Assembly (NCBI RefSeq): GCF_003611275.1
Contig: NZ_CP020694.1
Location: 868,001 to 932,000 of the forward strand
Length of the DNA: 64,000 nt
Source of the DNA: Sulfitobacter sp. D7
GTDB lineage: Bacteria; Pseudomonadota; Alphaproteobacteria; Rhodobacterales; Rhodobacteraceae
Direction: 5' to 3'
Part shown: piece after piece, positions 8,410 through 17,040 of the stretch
Layout of the letters: every line of letters starts with the position of its first letter
How positions within the stretch are numbered: the stretch's first letter is position 1
Position numbers and translations under genes: made by a program
Notes under the pieces: generated by a model
Told to the model about the DNA's origin: nothing
Database searches by the model: none
What the model saw: the letters and a program-made list of their open reading frames with translations, nothing else

Positions 8410-9822
8410 GTGAAACGTTACCCAAGAGATATGACCGGCTATGGTGGCGCTGTACCAGCGGCGCAATGGCCGAATGGCGCAAAAATCGCCGTTCAGATCG
8501 TGCTGAACTATGAAGAAGGTGGGGAAAACAATATTCTCCACGGTGATGCTGCGTCTGAAGCGTTCCTATCGGAAATCACCGGGGCCGCTCCCTGGCAGGG
8601 TCAACGCCATTGGAACATGGAATCGATCTATGAATACGGCAGCCGCGCCGGGTTCTGGCGTGTTCACAAACTGCTCAAAAACACGCCAATTACTGTTTAT
8701 GGTGTAGCAACCGCTCTTATGCGGGCGCCCCAGCAGCTCAAGGCGATGAAGGAGGCGGGCTGGGAGATTGCCAGCCATGGTCTGAAATGGATCGAACACA
8801 AGGATATGGAGCCGCAGGAAGAGCGCGCCCAGATCCGCGAGGCAATCCGCCTGCATACCGAAGTGGTGGGGGAGGCCCCGCGCGGCTGGTACACCGGACG
8901 CTGCTCCATGAACACTGTGGACCTTGCCGCCGAGGAGGGCGATTTCGCCTATATCGCCGACAGCTATGCTGATGATTTGCCCTACTGGGTGCGGGCTGGT
9001 GGTAAGGACCAGTTGATCGTGCCTTACACGATGGACTGCAACGACATGCGTTTCGCGATTCAAGCGGGATACACGAACGGTGATCAGTTTGAGAGCTATC
9101 TCAAGGATAGCTTTGACATGCTCTATGCCGAGGGGGCCGAAGGCGCGCCCAAGATGCTTTCGATCGGTTTGCACTGTCGTCTTATCGGGCGTCCGGGCCG
9201 CGCAATGGCGTTGAAGCGCGCCTTGGAACATTTCGCGAAACACGACGGCGTCTGGTTCGCCACAAGGGAACAGATCGCCGATCACTGGGCAAGCCTGCAC
9301 CCGCCTGCCGAGGGGACCGCGCCATCTGATATGGACAGGGGAACCTTTGTCGCGGAATTTGGTGGCATGTTCGAACACAGCCCTTGGATTGCCGAGGGTG
9401 CCTTTGATCTTGAGCTTGGTGCGACCCATGACAATGCAGCAGGCATTCACAACGCACTGGCGCGTGTGTTCCGTAACGCATCCGAAGAACAGCGGCTGGG
9501 TGTGCTGACCGCCCACCCTGACTTGGCGGGAAAACTGGCGGCAGCCGGGCGCCTCACAAAGGAAAGCACTGCCGAACAGGCGGGTGCCGGACTGGATTTG
9601 CTGACCGACGAAGAACGGGAGACCTTCCAGAACCTCAACGCTGAATACGTTGAGCGGCACGGCTTTCCTTTCATCATCGCCGTGAAGGATAACACCAAAT
9701 CGAGCATTCTTGAGGCATTTCACCGCCGTATCAAAAATGACCGCGATACCGAGTTCTCCGAAGCCTGCCGACAGGTTGAGCGAATTGCAGAACTGCGCCT
9801 GATTGAGAGGTTTGCATCATGA
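8410..9822 (+). CDS. puuE: Bifunctional allantoinase PuuE / OHCU decarboxylase fusion
   Basis: One 470-residue chain carries two consecutive steps of urate breakdown. Residues 1 to about 300 are PuuE, a metal-independent allantoinase of the polysaccharide-deacetylase fold that opens allantoin to allantoate (RYPRDMTGYGG, VQIVLNYEEGGENN, ASHGLKWIEH, GWYTGRCSMNT). Residues from about 310 to the end match OHCU decarboxylase, which makes (S)-allantoin (GMFEHSPWIAEGAF, LTAHPDLAGKLA, LTDEERETFQNLN, GFPFIIAVKD). The GTG start at 8410 follows AAAAGGA. Its stop overlaps the allA start by 4 nt. Order within the chain is reversed relative to the pathway, a known fusion arrangement in proteobacteria. Confidence 0.95.
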   Translation: MKRYPRDMTGYGGAVPAAQWPNGAKIAVQIVLNYEEGGENNILHGDAASEAFLSEITGAAPWQGQRHWNMESIYEYGSRAGFWRVHKLLKNTPITVYGVATALMRAPQQLKAMKEAGWEIASHGLKWIEHKDMEPQEERAQIREAIRLHTEVVGEAPRGWYTGRCSMNTVDLAAEEGDFAYIADSYADDLPYWVRAGGKDQLIVPYTMDCNDMRFAIQAGYTNGDQFESYLKDSFDMLYAEGAEGAPKMLSIGLHCRLIGRPGRAMALKRALEHFAKHDGVWFATREQIADHWASLHPPAEGTAPSDMDRGTFVAEFGGMFEHSPWIAEGAFDLELGATHDNAAGIHNALARVFRNASEEQRLGVLTAHPDLAGKLAAAGRLTKESTAEQAGAGLDLLTDEERETFQNLNAEYVERHGFPFIIAVKDNTKSSILEAFHRRIKNDRDTEFSEACRQVERIAELRLIERFAS

Positions 9823-10301
9823 ACAACGTTTTGACGGCAACCACAATTAATTCCGATGCCATTGCGGGGCTAGCAGAACTGATCGATGCATCAGACACGC
9901 CCGACAAGTTCATAAACCAAGGGCGTTGCGGACGTTTTCATGATCGGGCGACCCTCGACGTTGATGGTCGCGTAGGGGTCAGCGTCTTTCAATCCACATC
10001 GTTCTCCATGCCTTTCAAAATGGAAATGATGGAGCGTCATCCTTTGGGCAGCCAAGCTTTTCTGCCGATGCAGGAAGGCGAATATCTGGTCGTGCTAGCC
10101 GAAGATAAAGACGGTGCTCCGGTTGCGCCCCGGGCCTTTATTGCTGGGCCGGGGCAGGGCGTAAACATCGGGCGCAACGTCTGGCACGGGGTTTTGTGTC
10201 CGCTGTCCGATCCGGGGCTTTTCATGGTCGTCGACCGCGTCAGCGAGGGGCCAAATCTGGAGGAACATTGGTTCGATGAGCCATTCATCATCGAGCGATA
10301 A
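9819..10301 (+). CDS. allA: Ureidoglycolate lyase
   Basis: AllA splits (S)-ureidoglycolate into glyoxylate and urea, the last step that feeds the beta-hydroxyaspartate cycle encoded about 3.5 kb downstream. The 160-residue length is usual. Conserved blocks are INQGRCGRFHDRA, GVSVFQST, MEMMERHPLGSQAFLP, ARAFIAGPGQGVNIGRN in near form, and WHGVLCPL. It overlaps puuE by ATGA, implying translational coupling. The enzyme that makes ureidoglycolate from allantoate is not next to it, although an AllE-type gene lies at 19230-20099. Confidence 0.95.
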   Translation: MNNVLTATTINSDAIAGLAELIDASDTPDKFINQGRCGRFHDRATLDVDGRVGVSVFQSTSFSMPFKMEMMERHPLGSQAFLPMQEGEYLVVLAEDKDGAPVAPRAFIAGPGQGVNIGRNVWHGVLCPLSDPGLFMVVDRVSEGPNLEEHWFDEPFIIER

Positions 10302-10358
10302 TAAATAACTCGGCAAAAAAAGCGCCGGCTCACGCATCCATAGGGAGGGACAATTATA

Positions 10359-11783
10359 ATGTCTGATGCATCCATCGGAACGCCGGACCAACTCCGCGAT
10401 CCAAATTACACCCCGCCGCTCACAAAAGCGGTGCCGCTGGGGATCCAGCACGTGCTGGCTATGTTCGTATCGAACGTCACTCCGGCGATCATCGTGTGCG
10501 GCGCTGCAGGTTTCGGCTTTGGCTCAAACAGCCCTGATTTCCCGCAAATGATCTACATGATACAGATGTCCATGTTCTTTGCCGGGGTCGCGACGCTGTT
10601 TCAGTCGATCGGCGTAGGTCCGATTGGCGCGCGTTTGCCGATCGTGCAGGGGACATCGTTTGCCTTTATTCCAATCATGATCCCGCTTGTCGCCGGGAAG
10701 GGCGTGGACGCGATTGCGGTCCTGATGGGGGGTATCGTCGCCGGTGGCCTGTTCCACGCCTTTTTGGGGCTATTCATCGGGAGACTTCGTTTTGCACTGC
10801 CGCCGTTGGTCACTGGCTTGGTCGTGACCATGATTGGCCTGGCTCTGGTCAAGGTCGGTGTTCAATATGCGGCAGGGGGTGTGCCTGCAATCGGCACCGA
10901 AGAATACGGCTCCGGGCTCAACTGGTTCATGGCAGGTACCGTGATTTTGGTGACCCTCGGCCTGAAGTTCTTTACCCGCGGCATGCTTTCTGTGTCGGCC
11001 GTTCTGATCGGCCTTTTGGTTGGCTATGTCGTCGCCTTTGCGCTTGGTCAGGTCAATCTTGGCAATGTAGGTCAAGCGGCAAGCTTTGCGCTGCCGAACC
11101 CGCTACACTTTGGCATCGAATTCTCGGCCGCCGCGGTCATCGGCTTTTGTGCCATGTCTTTCGTCTCGGCCATCGAAACTGTTGGCGATGTTTCCGGGAT
11201 CACCAAAGGGGGCGCAGGCCGCGAGGCGAGCGACCGCGAAATCCAAGGGGCGACCTATGCAGATGGGATCGGCACGGCCATCTCGGGCATGTTCGGCGCG
11301 CTGCCCAATACGTCGTTCAGTCAGAACGTAGGTCTCATCGCCATGACGGGTGTGATGAGCCGGATGGTCGTTACAATCGGGGCGATTTTTCTGATCATAT
11401 GCGGTCTTGTTCCCAAAATCGGTGCGGTGATCTCTTCGATCCCGATCGAAGTGCTGGGCGGTGGTGTCATCGTGATGTTCGGCATGGTGGTCGCGGCTGG
11501 TATCTCGATGCTGTCCGATGTGAACTGGAACCGTCGCAACATGGTCATTTTTGCCATCGCGCTGTCACTTGGTCTGGGCCTGCAGCTTGAGCCGGATGCG
11601 CTTCAGTATCTGCCGGGCACGCTGAAAGTCCTAGGGACTTCGGGCATTCTGCCTGCGGCCCTCATCGCCATCGTTCTTAATCTGGTACTGCCCGAGGAGC
11701 TTTCGGGTGAAGCCACCGAGGAAGTCTCTGGCGGTATGGCAGGACAAGGGAGCGGATCACTCGCGCAGAGTGACCGCGTCTGA
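10359..11783 (+). CDS. NCS2 family xanthine/uric acid permease
   Basis: This is a 474-residue nucleobase:cation symporter of the NAT/NCS2 family with about 12-14 transmembrane helices. The family signature reads QNVGLIAMTG, preceded by the acidic segment around FVSAIETVGDVSGITKG that helps bind the purine ring. The N-terminus is cytoplasmic with the usual PPLTKAVPLGIQHVLAMF. GGGAGGGACAA lies just before the ATG at 10359. It follows allA by 57 bp on the same strand and ends at a strong terminator, so it is the last gene of puuE-allA-permease. Xanthine or urate is the likely substrate from context; the exact purine cannot be read from sequence. Confidence 0.93.
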   Translation: MSDASIGTPDQLRDPNYTPPLTKAVPLGIQHVLAMFVSNVTPAIIVCGAAGFGFGSNSPDFPQMIYMIQMSMFFAGVATLFQSIGVGPIGARLPIVQGTSFAFIPIMIPLVAGKGVDAIAVLMGGIVAGGLFHAFLGLFIGRLRFALPPLVTGLVVTMIGLALVKVGVQYAAGGVPAIGTEEYGSGLNWFMAGTVILVTLGLKFFTRGMLSVSAVLIGLLVGYVVAFALGQVNLGNVGQAASFALPNPLHFGIEFSAAAVIGFCAMSFVSAIETVGDVSGITKGGAGREASDREIQGATYADGIGTAISGMFGALPNTSFSQNVGLIAMTGVMSRMVVTIGAIFLIICGLVPKIGAVISSIPIEVLGGGVIVMFGMVVAAGISMLSDVNWNRRNMVIFAIALSLGLGLQLEPDALQYLPGTLKVLGTSGILPAALIAIVLNLVLPEELSGEATEEVSGGMAGQGSGSLAQSDRV

Positions 11784-11826
11784 TGTCGCTTTCGCGGTGA
11801 GATGATTGCTGCGGAATAGGAATAGC

Positions 11827-11860
11827 AAATGCGGCGCAGGTCTCTGCGCCGCATTTTTTT
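11827..11860 (+). terminator. Rho-independent terminator after the purine permease
   Basis: AAATGCGGCGCAG pairs perfectly with CTGCGCCGCATTT (13 bp) around a GTCT loop and runs into seven T. It lies 44 bp after the permease stop and should end the puuE-allA-permease transcript. Confidence 0.92.
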
Positions 11861-12156
11861 CGTGGGTAACTGCTAGGGCTGGAAGAAGTGCGCGCCGAGA
11901 TCGCCGGGTTCATTTCGGGACTTGGCCAGCCCGACGGAGAGCAGCGTCAAAGGGGGCGGCTCAAACAGATAAAGGATATATGGGGGTTTCAAAACACTAG
12001 GCGATGCCACCTCCAAAGGCCGCAACGATAGCTGCACCTGTGCCAGCGTGCAGCTCGCCTGCGCTGGTTTGCCCAAGGTTCAGACATCGCTCACAGAGCG
12101 GGGCCCTCATCTGAAATACATCTTCAACCTTTCAGAGGTGCGTCATTCCCGGCAGA
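11861..12156. other. Gap without a supported gene
   Basis: This gap separates the purine terminator from the convergent GAPDH gene. One plus-strand stretch (about 11877-12025) reads as LEEVRAEIAGFISGLG then further coding-like sequence before a stop, but it has no start codon or ribosome binding site and I cannot assign it to a family. It may be a gene remnant. Nothing else is seen here. Confidence 0.4.
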
Positions 12157-13158
12157 TCATCGGCTTCTCGCCGCGAGGCGTTCCGCCATTTCAAGCATGC
12201 GTGCTGAGAAGCCCCATTCGTTGTCGTACCAGCCAAAAACGCGCAGCTGGCGCTGTTCGATTGATTGCGTTTCGGGAAGGGCGATCACCAGAGATTCAGG
12301 GCGGCTCCGAAAATCGGTCGAAACACAGGGGTCTTCTGTCAGACCAATGAGGGTCGAGTCTGCAAAGGCTTCGCGCAAGAACTCGACAAAAGAACCTTCG
12401 GGCTTTTCCAAGATTTGCAGCGTCGCATCGATTGCCGAAACTGAGATGCAGGGAACCCGGACGGCGCTGACACTGAGGCGTCCGTGAAATTCTGGCAAGA
12501 CGTTAAAGATTTGATTAAGCGCGCTGGTTGTTGTCGGAACCATTGAGACAGCAGCAGCACGGCTTCTTTCAAGACTGGCACCGGGCTGGTCAACAGTCGG
12601 TTGGCTCCCGGTGTAGCAATGAATGGTCGTGACATGTGCTCTGGAAATTCCAAGCCCTAGATCAATCGTGCGGAGGAGGGGGGTGATCGCATTGGTCGTA
12701 CAAGACGCATTGGACACGATCCGCGCATCGCCAAGTTCTTGTTCGTTGGCGCCTAAGACAACCGTCTGGTCGGCGACCTCGGACGGGCCGGAAATCAGAA
12801 TATTCGATGCCCCAGCGTCGATGCCTGCTTCTGCAAAGTCTCTATCCTTGACCCTTCCGGTGCATTCCAAAACAACATCCACACCGCGTAAATCCAAGGC
12901 CCGCAGGTCCGGTTCGCAGGTAAATGGGATGGGGCGACCGCCAATTGTTATCTGGCGATCTCCCGTTTCCACTTGGAGGGGTAAAGGACCGAAAACACTG
13001 TCGTAGCGCAGCAGGTACGCGCAAGTTTCGAGTGGCGCGATATCGTTGATGCCAACGACTTTGACGGCGGACTGGCTTTCATTTTGTAAAATCTGGCGCA
13101 ACAAAGTCCTGCCGATGCGACCAAAACCGTTGATAAAGACACTTAGCTGGCGGGTCAC
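12157..13158 (-). CDS. gap: Glyceraldehyde-3-phosphate dehydrogenase family protein
   Basis: This NAD-dependent phosphorylating aldehyde dehydrogenase has 333 residues. I chose the GTG at 13158 because GGAGC lies 6 nt upstream and the protein then begins with the Rossmann motif VFINGFGRIGRTLL; the longer frame reads through the upstream gene. The catalytic cysteine is in SNASCTTNAITPLL, the substrate arginine is in AVRVP, and YDNEWGFS is near the end. Some blocks (VTTIHCYTGSQ, ERSRAAA, DNEWGFSARML) look closer to erythrose-4-phosphate dehydrogenase than to housekeeping GAPDH, so the substrate is open. It starts 3 bp after the urea-channel-like gene and is therefore coupled to it, an unusual partnership. 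Confidence 0.9.
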   Translation of the reverse strand: MTRQLSVFINGFGRIGRTLLRQILQNESQSAVKVVGINDIAPLETCAYLLRYDSVFGPLPLQVETGDRQITIGGRPIPFTCEPDLRALDLRGVDVVLECTGRVKDRDFAEAGIDAGASNILISGPSEVADQTVVLGANEQELGDARIVSNASCTTNAITPLLRTIDLGLGISRAHVTTIHCYTGSQPTVDQPGASLERSRAAAVSMVPTTTSALNQIFNVLPEFHGRLSVSAVRVPCISVSAIDATLQILEKPEGSFVEFLREAFADSTLIGLTEDPCVSTDFRSRPESLVIALPETQSIEQRQLRVFGWYDNEWGFSARMLEMAERLAARSR

Positions 13159-13160
13159 GT

Positions 13161-13667
13161 TCAAGCTCCGTACATCAGGAAAAGGGCGGGCAGCCAGGCA
13201 GTCAGCACGCCGCTTAGGAGTGTGGCAACTGCTGTTTGATCTTGAACCGGTTTCTTCAACGTCAAAGTGACGAAATACATGAACCAAAGACCCGACCAAA
13301 TAAGCCAGCAAATGCCCAGCCAGATATCAATGAATTTCGCTGCAGAGGCGAGGGCTAAAAAGGCCTGAGGCAACACGGAAAGAGAGACAAACAGGCTGAA
13401 CCATCCCAAACCGCGGCCATCGGCGCCATTCAACCGGTTAACCGCCACCCAAAGGTAGGTCGCGCTGAACAGCAGCGTCAGGGCAACAGAGCGGATTTCA
13501 TCCCCGGTCGTGGCGCGCACGAGTGACACAGCGGCGACTGTGGCGGTAATTGCCGCTGTGGCAAAGTTGATGACAACAATCTCTCGATTCGAGATGCGCC
13601 CAGACATCCAAAGACCATTCAACACAAGAACTGCCCCCACAAACAGCAGGGATATTGGCAAAAACAT
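13161..13667 (-). CDS. AmiS/UreI family urea or short-amide channel
   Basis: This is a 168-residue protein of about six transmembrane helices. It matches the AmiS/UreI family in the expected order: LLFVGAVLVLNGLW at the start, LLFSATYLWVAVNRL in the middle, GLGWFSLFV, WLIWSGLWFMYF, and LSGVLTAWLPALF at the end. UreI proteins let urea cross the inner membrane; AmiS serves short amides. The histidine-bearing periplasmic loop that gates Helicobacter UreI is shortened here, so acid gating is unlikely. With AllA producing urea nearby, urea passage is a sensible role, but no urease genes are in view. The start is preceded only by GGTAGG. GAPDH follows in the same operon. Confidence 0.82.
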   Translation of the reverse strand: MFLPISLLFVGAVLVLNGLWMSGRISNREIVVINFATAAITATVAAVSLVRATTGDEIRSVALTLLFSATYLWVAVNRLNGADGRGLGWFSLFVSLSVLPQAFLALASAAKFIDIWLGICWLIWSGLWFMYFVTLTLKKPVQDQTAVATLLSGVLTAWLPALFLMYGA

Positions 13668-13733
13668 GAAACCTACCGTTTGTGCGCTGAAAGAAAGTCT
13701 TTCGGTTTCTGGGCCAGTTCAATGCGTCTTGGC

Positions 13734-14699
13734 TTAGAAGTCCACGTCGATTGCGACGCCCTGTTCAACGGCCAAATCAACGACTTTGGCCGCCACCGCG
13801 AGGTCCTGAAGGCCCACGCCGGTCCCGTCGAACAGTGTGATTTGATGATCCGACGTGCGACCCGGATTGGTCCCATTGATGACCGCGCCAAGCTGGGCGA
13901 CATCCGTGTCCTTGATAAGCCCTTCAGCAATGGCATGTTGCGCCTCGCCGATGCTCACGGACTGGGCGACCTCATCGGTGAACACCGAGGCGCGTGCCAG
14001 CAAGGCCGCTTCGACCTCCTGTTTGCCTTTGGTGTCGGTGCCCATACATGCGATATGGGTTCCGGGGCTGACGTGATCGGCCATCAAAGACGGTGAAAAG
14101 GCGGAGGTGATCGAGATGATGACGTCGGCTTCGGTCATGCCGGGCAGATCGACGGCTTCAAAGGGAACCCCAGCCTCATGCGCGACTTTCTCGATATTGG
14201 GTAGCATCTCTGGGTGGTAGTTCCAGCCGATCACCTTCTCGAACTTTCGCTGCTCCAATGCGGCACGTAGCTGGAAGGTGGCTTGGTGGCCTGCGCCTAC
14301 CATGCCGATGACGGTCGCGTTTTCACGTGCCAAGTGTTTGATTGAAACCGACGAAGCCGCCGCCGTACGCAACGCTGTCAGCAAATTGCCACCGACCATC
14401 GCTTTGACCTTGCCGGTGTCAGGATCGAACAGGAATACGGTGGACTGGTGGTTGATAAGGTTGCGTTTTTCAAGATTGTTTGGCCAGTATCCACCGGCCT
14501 TCAATCCCAAGCTCAACCCGGCGCGATCAAATCCGCCTTTGAACCCGTAAAGCGCATCTTCGTGCCCAATCGCTTCGCGTACGACGGGGAAGTTGTAGGC
14601 GTCGCCGGAGGCCATTGCGGCAAAGACTTTCTCGATAGCATCAAAAGCTGCCTCGCGGGTCATTAGGTTGGCGATCTCACGTTCAGGTACGATCAGCAT
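13734..14699 (-). CDS. bhcD: Iminosuccinate reductase BhcD (ornithine cyclodeaminase family)
   Basis: BhcD reduces iminosuccinate to L-aspartate and closes the beta-hydroxyaspartate cycle. The protein belongs to the ornithine cyclodeaminase/mu-crystallin family: LTALRTAAASSVSIKHLA and the nucleotide-binding IGMVGAGHQATFQLRA are clear, as is ADVIISITSAFSP. I chose ATG 14699 because GGAGAG lies 7 nt upstream, giving 321 residues; the 14747 start adds 16 residues without a signal. Order bhcA-bhcB-bhcC-bhcD on one strand with an IclR gene opposite bhcA matches the described cluster of Paracoccus denitrificans, and this decides the name over a generic ornithine cyclodeaminase call. Confidence 0.93.
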   Translation of the reverse strand: MLIVPEREIANLMTREAAFDAIEKVFAAMASGDAYNFPVVREAIGHEDALYGFKGGFDRAGLSLGLKAGGYWPNNLEKRNLINHQSTVFLFDPDTGKVKAMVGGNLLTALRTAAASSVSIKHLARENATVIGMVGAGHQATFQLRAALEQRKFEKVIGWNYHPEMLPNIEKVAHEAGVPFEAVDLPGMTEADVIISITSAFSPSLMADHVSPGTHIACMGTDTKGKQEVEAALLARASVFTDEVAQSVSIGEAQHAIAEGLIKDTDVAQLGAVINGTNPGRTSDHQITLFDGTGVGLQDLAVAAKVVDLAVEQGVAIDVDF

Positions 14700-14868
14700 G
14701 TGTCTCTCCAAATATTTCGTTTCAGAAGACTCCGAGAAGTTCGCCAATGGCTTGAGAACGTCGCGCCGCAGGTTGGGGCGGAAAAGAGTATTCTGACACG
14801 CTTCAAATCAGTTCGCCCATGTGCCCGCCGGAAGCAGACACATGGGGCAGTTGTCTTACATCGCTAGA

Positions 14869-16032
14869 TCAGTAGGCGTGACCGCGTGCCGAAACTGGCC
14901 AGAGGCATTCAACCTTGCCGTTCCGAACACCAACATACCAATCATGGACGTTGGCGGTCGGATCGCAGTGACCCGGAACCAGCTTCAGCTTGTCGTTGAC
15001 CTTCAACGCGCCGTTTGGGTCCATCACCACCCCATGCTCGTCCGAACACTTGATATATTCGACATCATCGCGCCCGTAGATCACTGGCAATCCGCTATCA
15101 ACGGATTGAGCCTTGAGGCCAGCGTCGACGATCGCCTTGTCCGCCTTTGCATGGCTCATGACGCTTGTGAGGATGAAAAAGGCGTTCTCCCATTCCCCTT
15201 GGTCGATGCGTTTGCCGTCTTTGTCGAGGATGCGCCCATAGTCCGCGTCCATGAAGGCATAGGAGCCGCACTGCAGTTCGTTATACACACCCGAGTTGGA
15301 CTCGAAGTAGTAGGAGCCAGTGCCGCCACCGCCGACGATGTCACAGTCCAAACCTTCTGCCTTCAACGTATCGACCGCATCTTTGACCATCGCCACGGCG
15401 ATATCGATTTTCGCCTTGCGTTCGTCATAGCTGTCGAGGTGCTGCATTGCGCCTTGATAGGCTTGCAGGCCGGAAAACTTAAGCCCCTCGGCACCGTCGA
15501 TGGCCTTGGCAATCGCCACCACGTCACGCGTGGTGGTCACACCGCAGCGCCCCGCGCCACAATCGATTTCGACAAGACATTCGATCTCGGTGCCATGTTT
15601 TTGCGCCGCCGATGACAGATCAGCCACATTGGCAAGGTCGTCAACGCAACAGATCGTGCGGGCGCCAAGCTTGGGCAGACGGGCGAGGCGGTCGATTTTG
15701 GCGGGATCGCGTACTTGGTTCGAGACGAGGATATCTTTGATGCCGCCCCGCGCAAAGACTTCGGCCTCTGAGACTTTTTGGCAGCAGACACCGCATGCAC
15801 CGCCGAGCTTTTCTTGAAGCCTTTGGACATCGACCGACTTGTGCATCTTGCCATGGGTCCGGTGGCGCATGCCGTGCGCCTTGGCGTAGTCTCCCATTTT
15901 CTTGATGTTGCGCTCCAGCGCGTCAAGATCAAGCACAAGGCTCGGGGTTTGGATGTCGGCCTCGTCCATGCCCGGTTTTGCCGGGATATCGTAGCCCACT
16001 TCGAATTCGTCGAGATTGGTCATATCTTTCAT
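14869..16032 (-). CDS. bhcC: beta-Hydroxyaspartate aldolase BhcC
   Basis: BhcC joins glycine and glyoxylate to (2R,3S)-beta-hydroxyaspartate, the carbon-carbon bond-forming step of the cycle. It has 387 residues with the D-threonine aldolase/alanine-racemase-like fold. The PLP lysine is most likely K62 in RTHGKMHKS. Other family blocks are GVCCQKVSEAEVFA, CLVEIDCGAGRCGV, VGGGGTGSYYFE and, near the C-terminus, PGHCDPTANVHDW, which supplies metal ligands in this family. The ATG at 16032 has GGAG 7 nt upstream. It lies 36 bp after bhcB and 169 bp before bhcD. The name rests on family plus gene order. Confidence 0.95.
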   Translation of the reverse strand: MKDMTNLDEFEVGYDIPAKPGMDEADIQTPSLVLDLDALERNIKKMGDYAKAHGMRHRTHGKMHKSVDVQRLQEKLGGACGVCCQKVSEAEVFARGGIKDILVSNQVRDPAKIDRLARLPKLGARTICCVDDLANVADLSSAAQKHGTEIECLVEIDCGAGRCGVTTTRDVVAIAKAIDGAEGLKFSGLQAYQGAMQHLDSYDERKAKIDIAVAMVKDAVDTLKAEGLDCDIVGGGGTGSYYFESNSGVYNELQCGSYAFMDADYGRILDKDGKRIDQGEWENAFFILTSVMSHAKADKAIVDAGLKAQSVDSGLPVIYGRDDVEYIKCSDEHGVVMDPNGALKVNDKLKLVPGHCDPTANVHDWYVGVRNGKVECLWPVSARGHAY

Positions 16033-16068
16033 GTCCGTGCTCCTTCGTTTTTCAGTCGATATTTGAGA

Positions 16069-17040
16069 TCAGGCGGCGTTCAGCCACGGCAGCTTGTCGA
16101 GGTCGACATTGCCGCCCGTGATGATCAGGCCGACGCGCTTGCCCCTAAAGGCTTCGGGGTTCTTGAGAACTGTCGCAAGCGGCACTGCAGAGGATGGCTC
16201 CATGACCACGCGCAGATGCTTCCAGGTCAGCTTCATCGCCTCAATGATCTCTTGCTCGGATGCCGTGTAGATTTCGGACACGTGGTTTGAGACAAAATGC
16301 CAAGTCAGGTCCTTGAGCGGGACCAGAAGCCCGTCGGCAATGGTCTTTGGGGCATCGTCGGCGATAATATGGCCCGCCTTGAAGCTGCGGTAAGCGTCGT
16401 CTGCCTGTTCAGGCTCGGCCGCGATGATATGAGTTTCGGGCGCGAGGGTCGCGAGGGTGAGGCAGGTGCCCGATATCATGCCGCCACCACCAATTGGCGC
16501 CACCACAGCATCAAGACCATCCGTCTGCTCAATGAATTCTTTCGAACATGTGCCCTGTCCGGCGATCACTCGGGGATCGTTGTAGGGGTGTACGAAATCG
16601 CCCCCTGTCGCAGCTTGCACCTCGGCAAAGGTCGCCTCACGGGAACTGGTCGACGGCTCGCATTCGGTAATGACACCGCCAAAACGGCGCACCGTATCCT
16701 TCTTTGCCTGAGGGGCTGTGCGGGGCATCACCACGTTGCATGGAATGCCGCGCTTCATAGCGGCATAAGACAGGCAGGATGCATGGTTGCCTGAGGAATG
16801 TGTTGCGACGCCTTTGGCCGCCTGCTCCTCGCTAAGCCCGAACACCGCGTTCGAGGCGCCCCTCACCTTAAAGGCACCCGGCTCTTGAAAGTTCTCGCAT
16901 TTGAAGAACAGCTCGCAACCGGCAAGTTCGTTGAGGTAGTCCGAGGTGCGGATCGGCGTGCGGCGAATATAGGGGCCGATCCGCGCGTGGGCGTCCAACA
17001 TGTCCTCGTACGTCGGGATGTACATCTGGTAATCCTTCAT
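16069..17040 (-). CDS. bhcB: beta-Hydroxyaspartate dehydratase BhcB
   Basis: BhcB removes water from (2R,3S)-beta-hydroxyaspartate to give iminosuccinate. It is a 323-residue member of the serine/threonine dehydratase fold with the PLP lysine K58 in GAFKVRGA, the asparagine motif SSGNHASCLSYAA and the phosphate loop PIGGGGMISG. The ATG at 17040 shares one base with the bhcA stop (TGATG), which implies translational coupling and rules out the longer frame to 17145. In isolation it would be called a threonine dehydratase; its place between bhcA and bhcC makes the specific call strong. Confidence 0.95.
   Translation of the reverse strand: MKDYQMYIPTYEDMLDAHARIGPYIRRTPIRTSDYLNELAGCELFFKCENFQEPGAFKVRGASNAVFGLSEEQAAKGVATHSSGNHASCLSYAAMKRGIPCNVVMPRTAPQAKKDTVRRFGGVITECEPSTSSREATFAEVQAATGGDFVHPYNDPRVIAGQGTCSKEFIEQTDGLDAVVAPIGGGGMISGTCLTLATLAPETHIIAAEPEQADDAYRSFKAGHIIADDAPKTIADGLLVPLKDLTWHFVSNHVSEIYTASEQEIIEAMKLTWKHLRVVMEPSSAVPLATVLKNPEAFRGKRVGLIITGGNVDLDKLPWLNAA

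Noticed and set aside
8566-9723. Long 385-codon minus-strand frame opposite puuE
   Set aside because: It is the antisense shadow of the puuE fusion; it has no ribosome binding site and no family resemblance.
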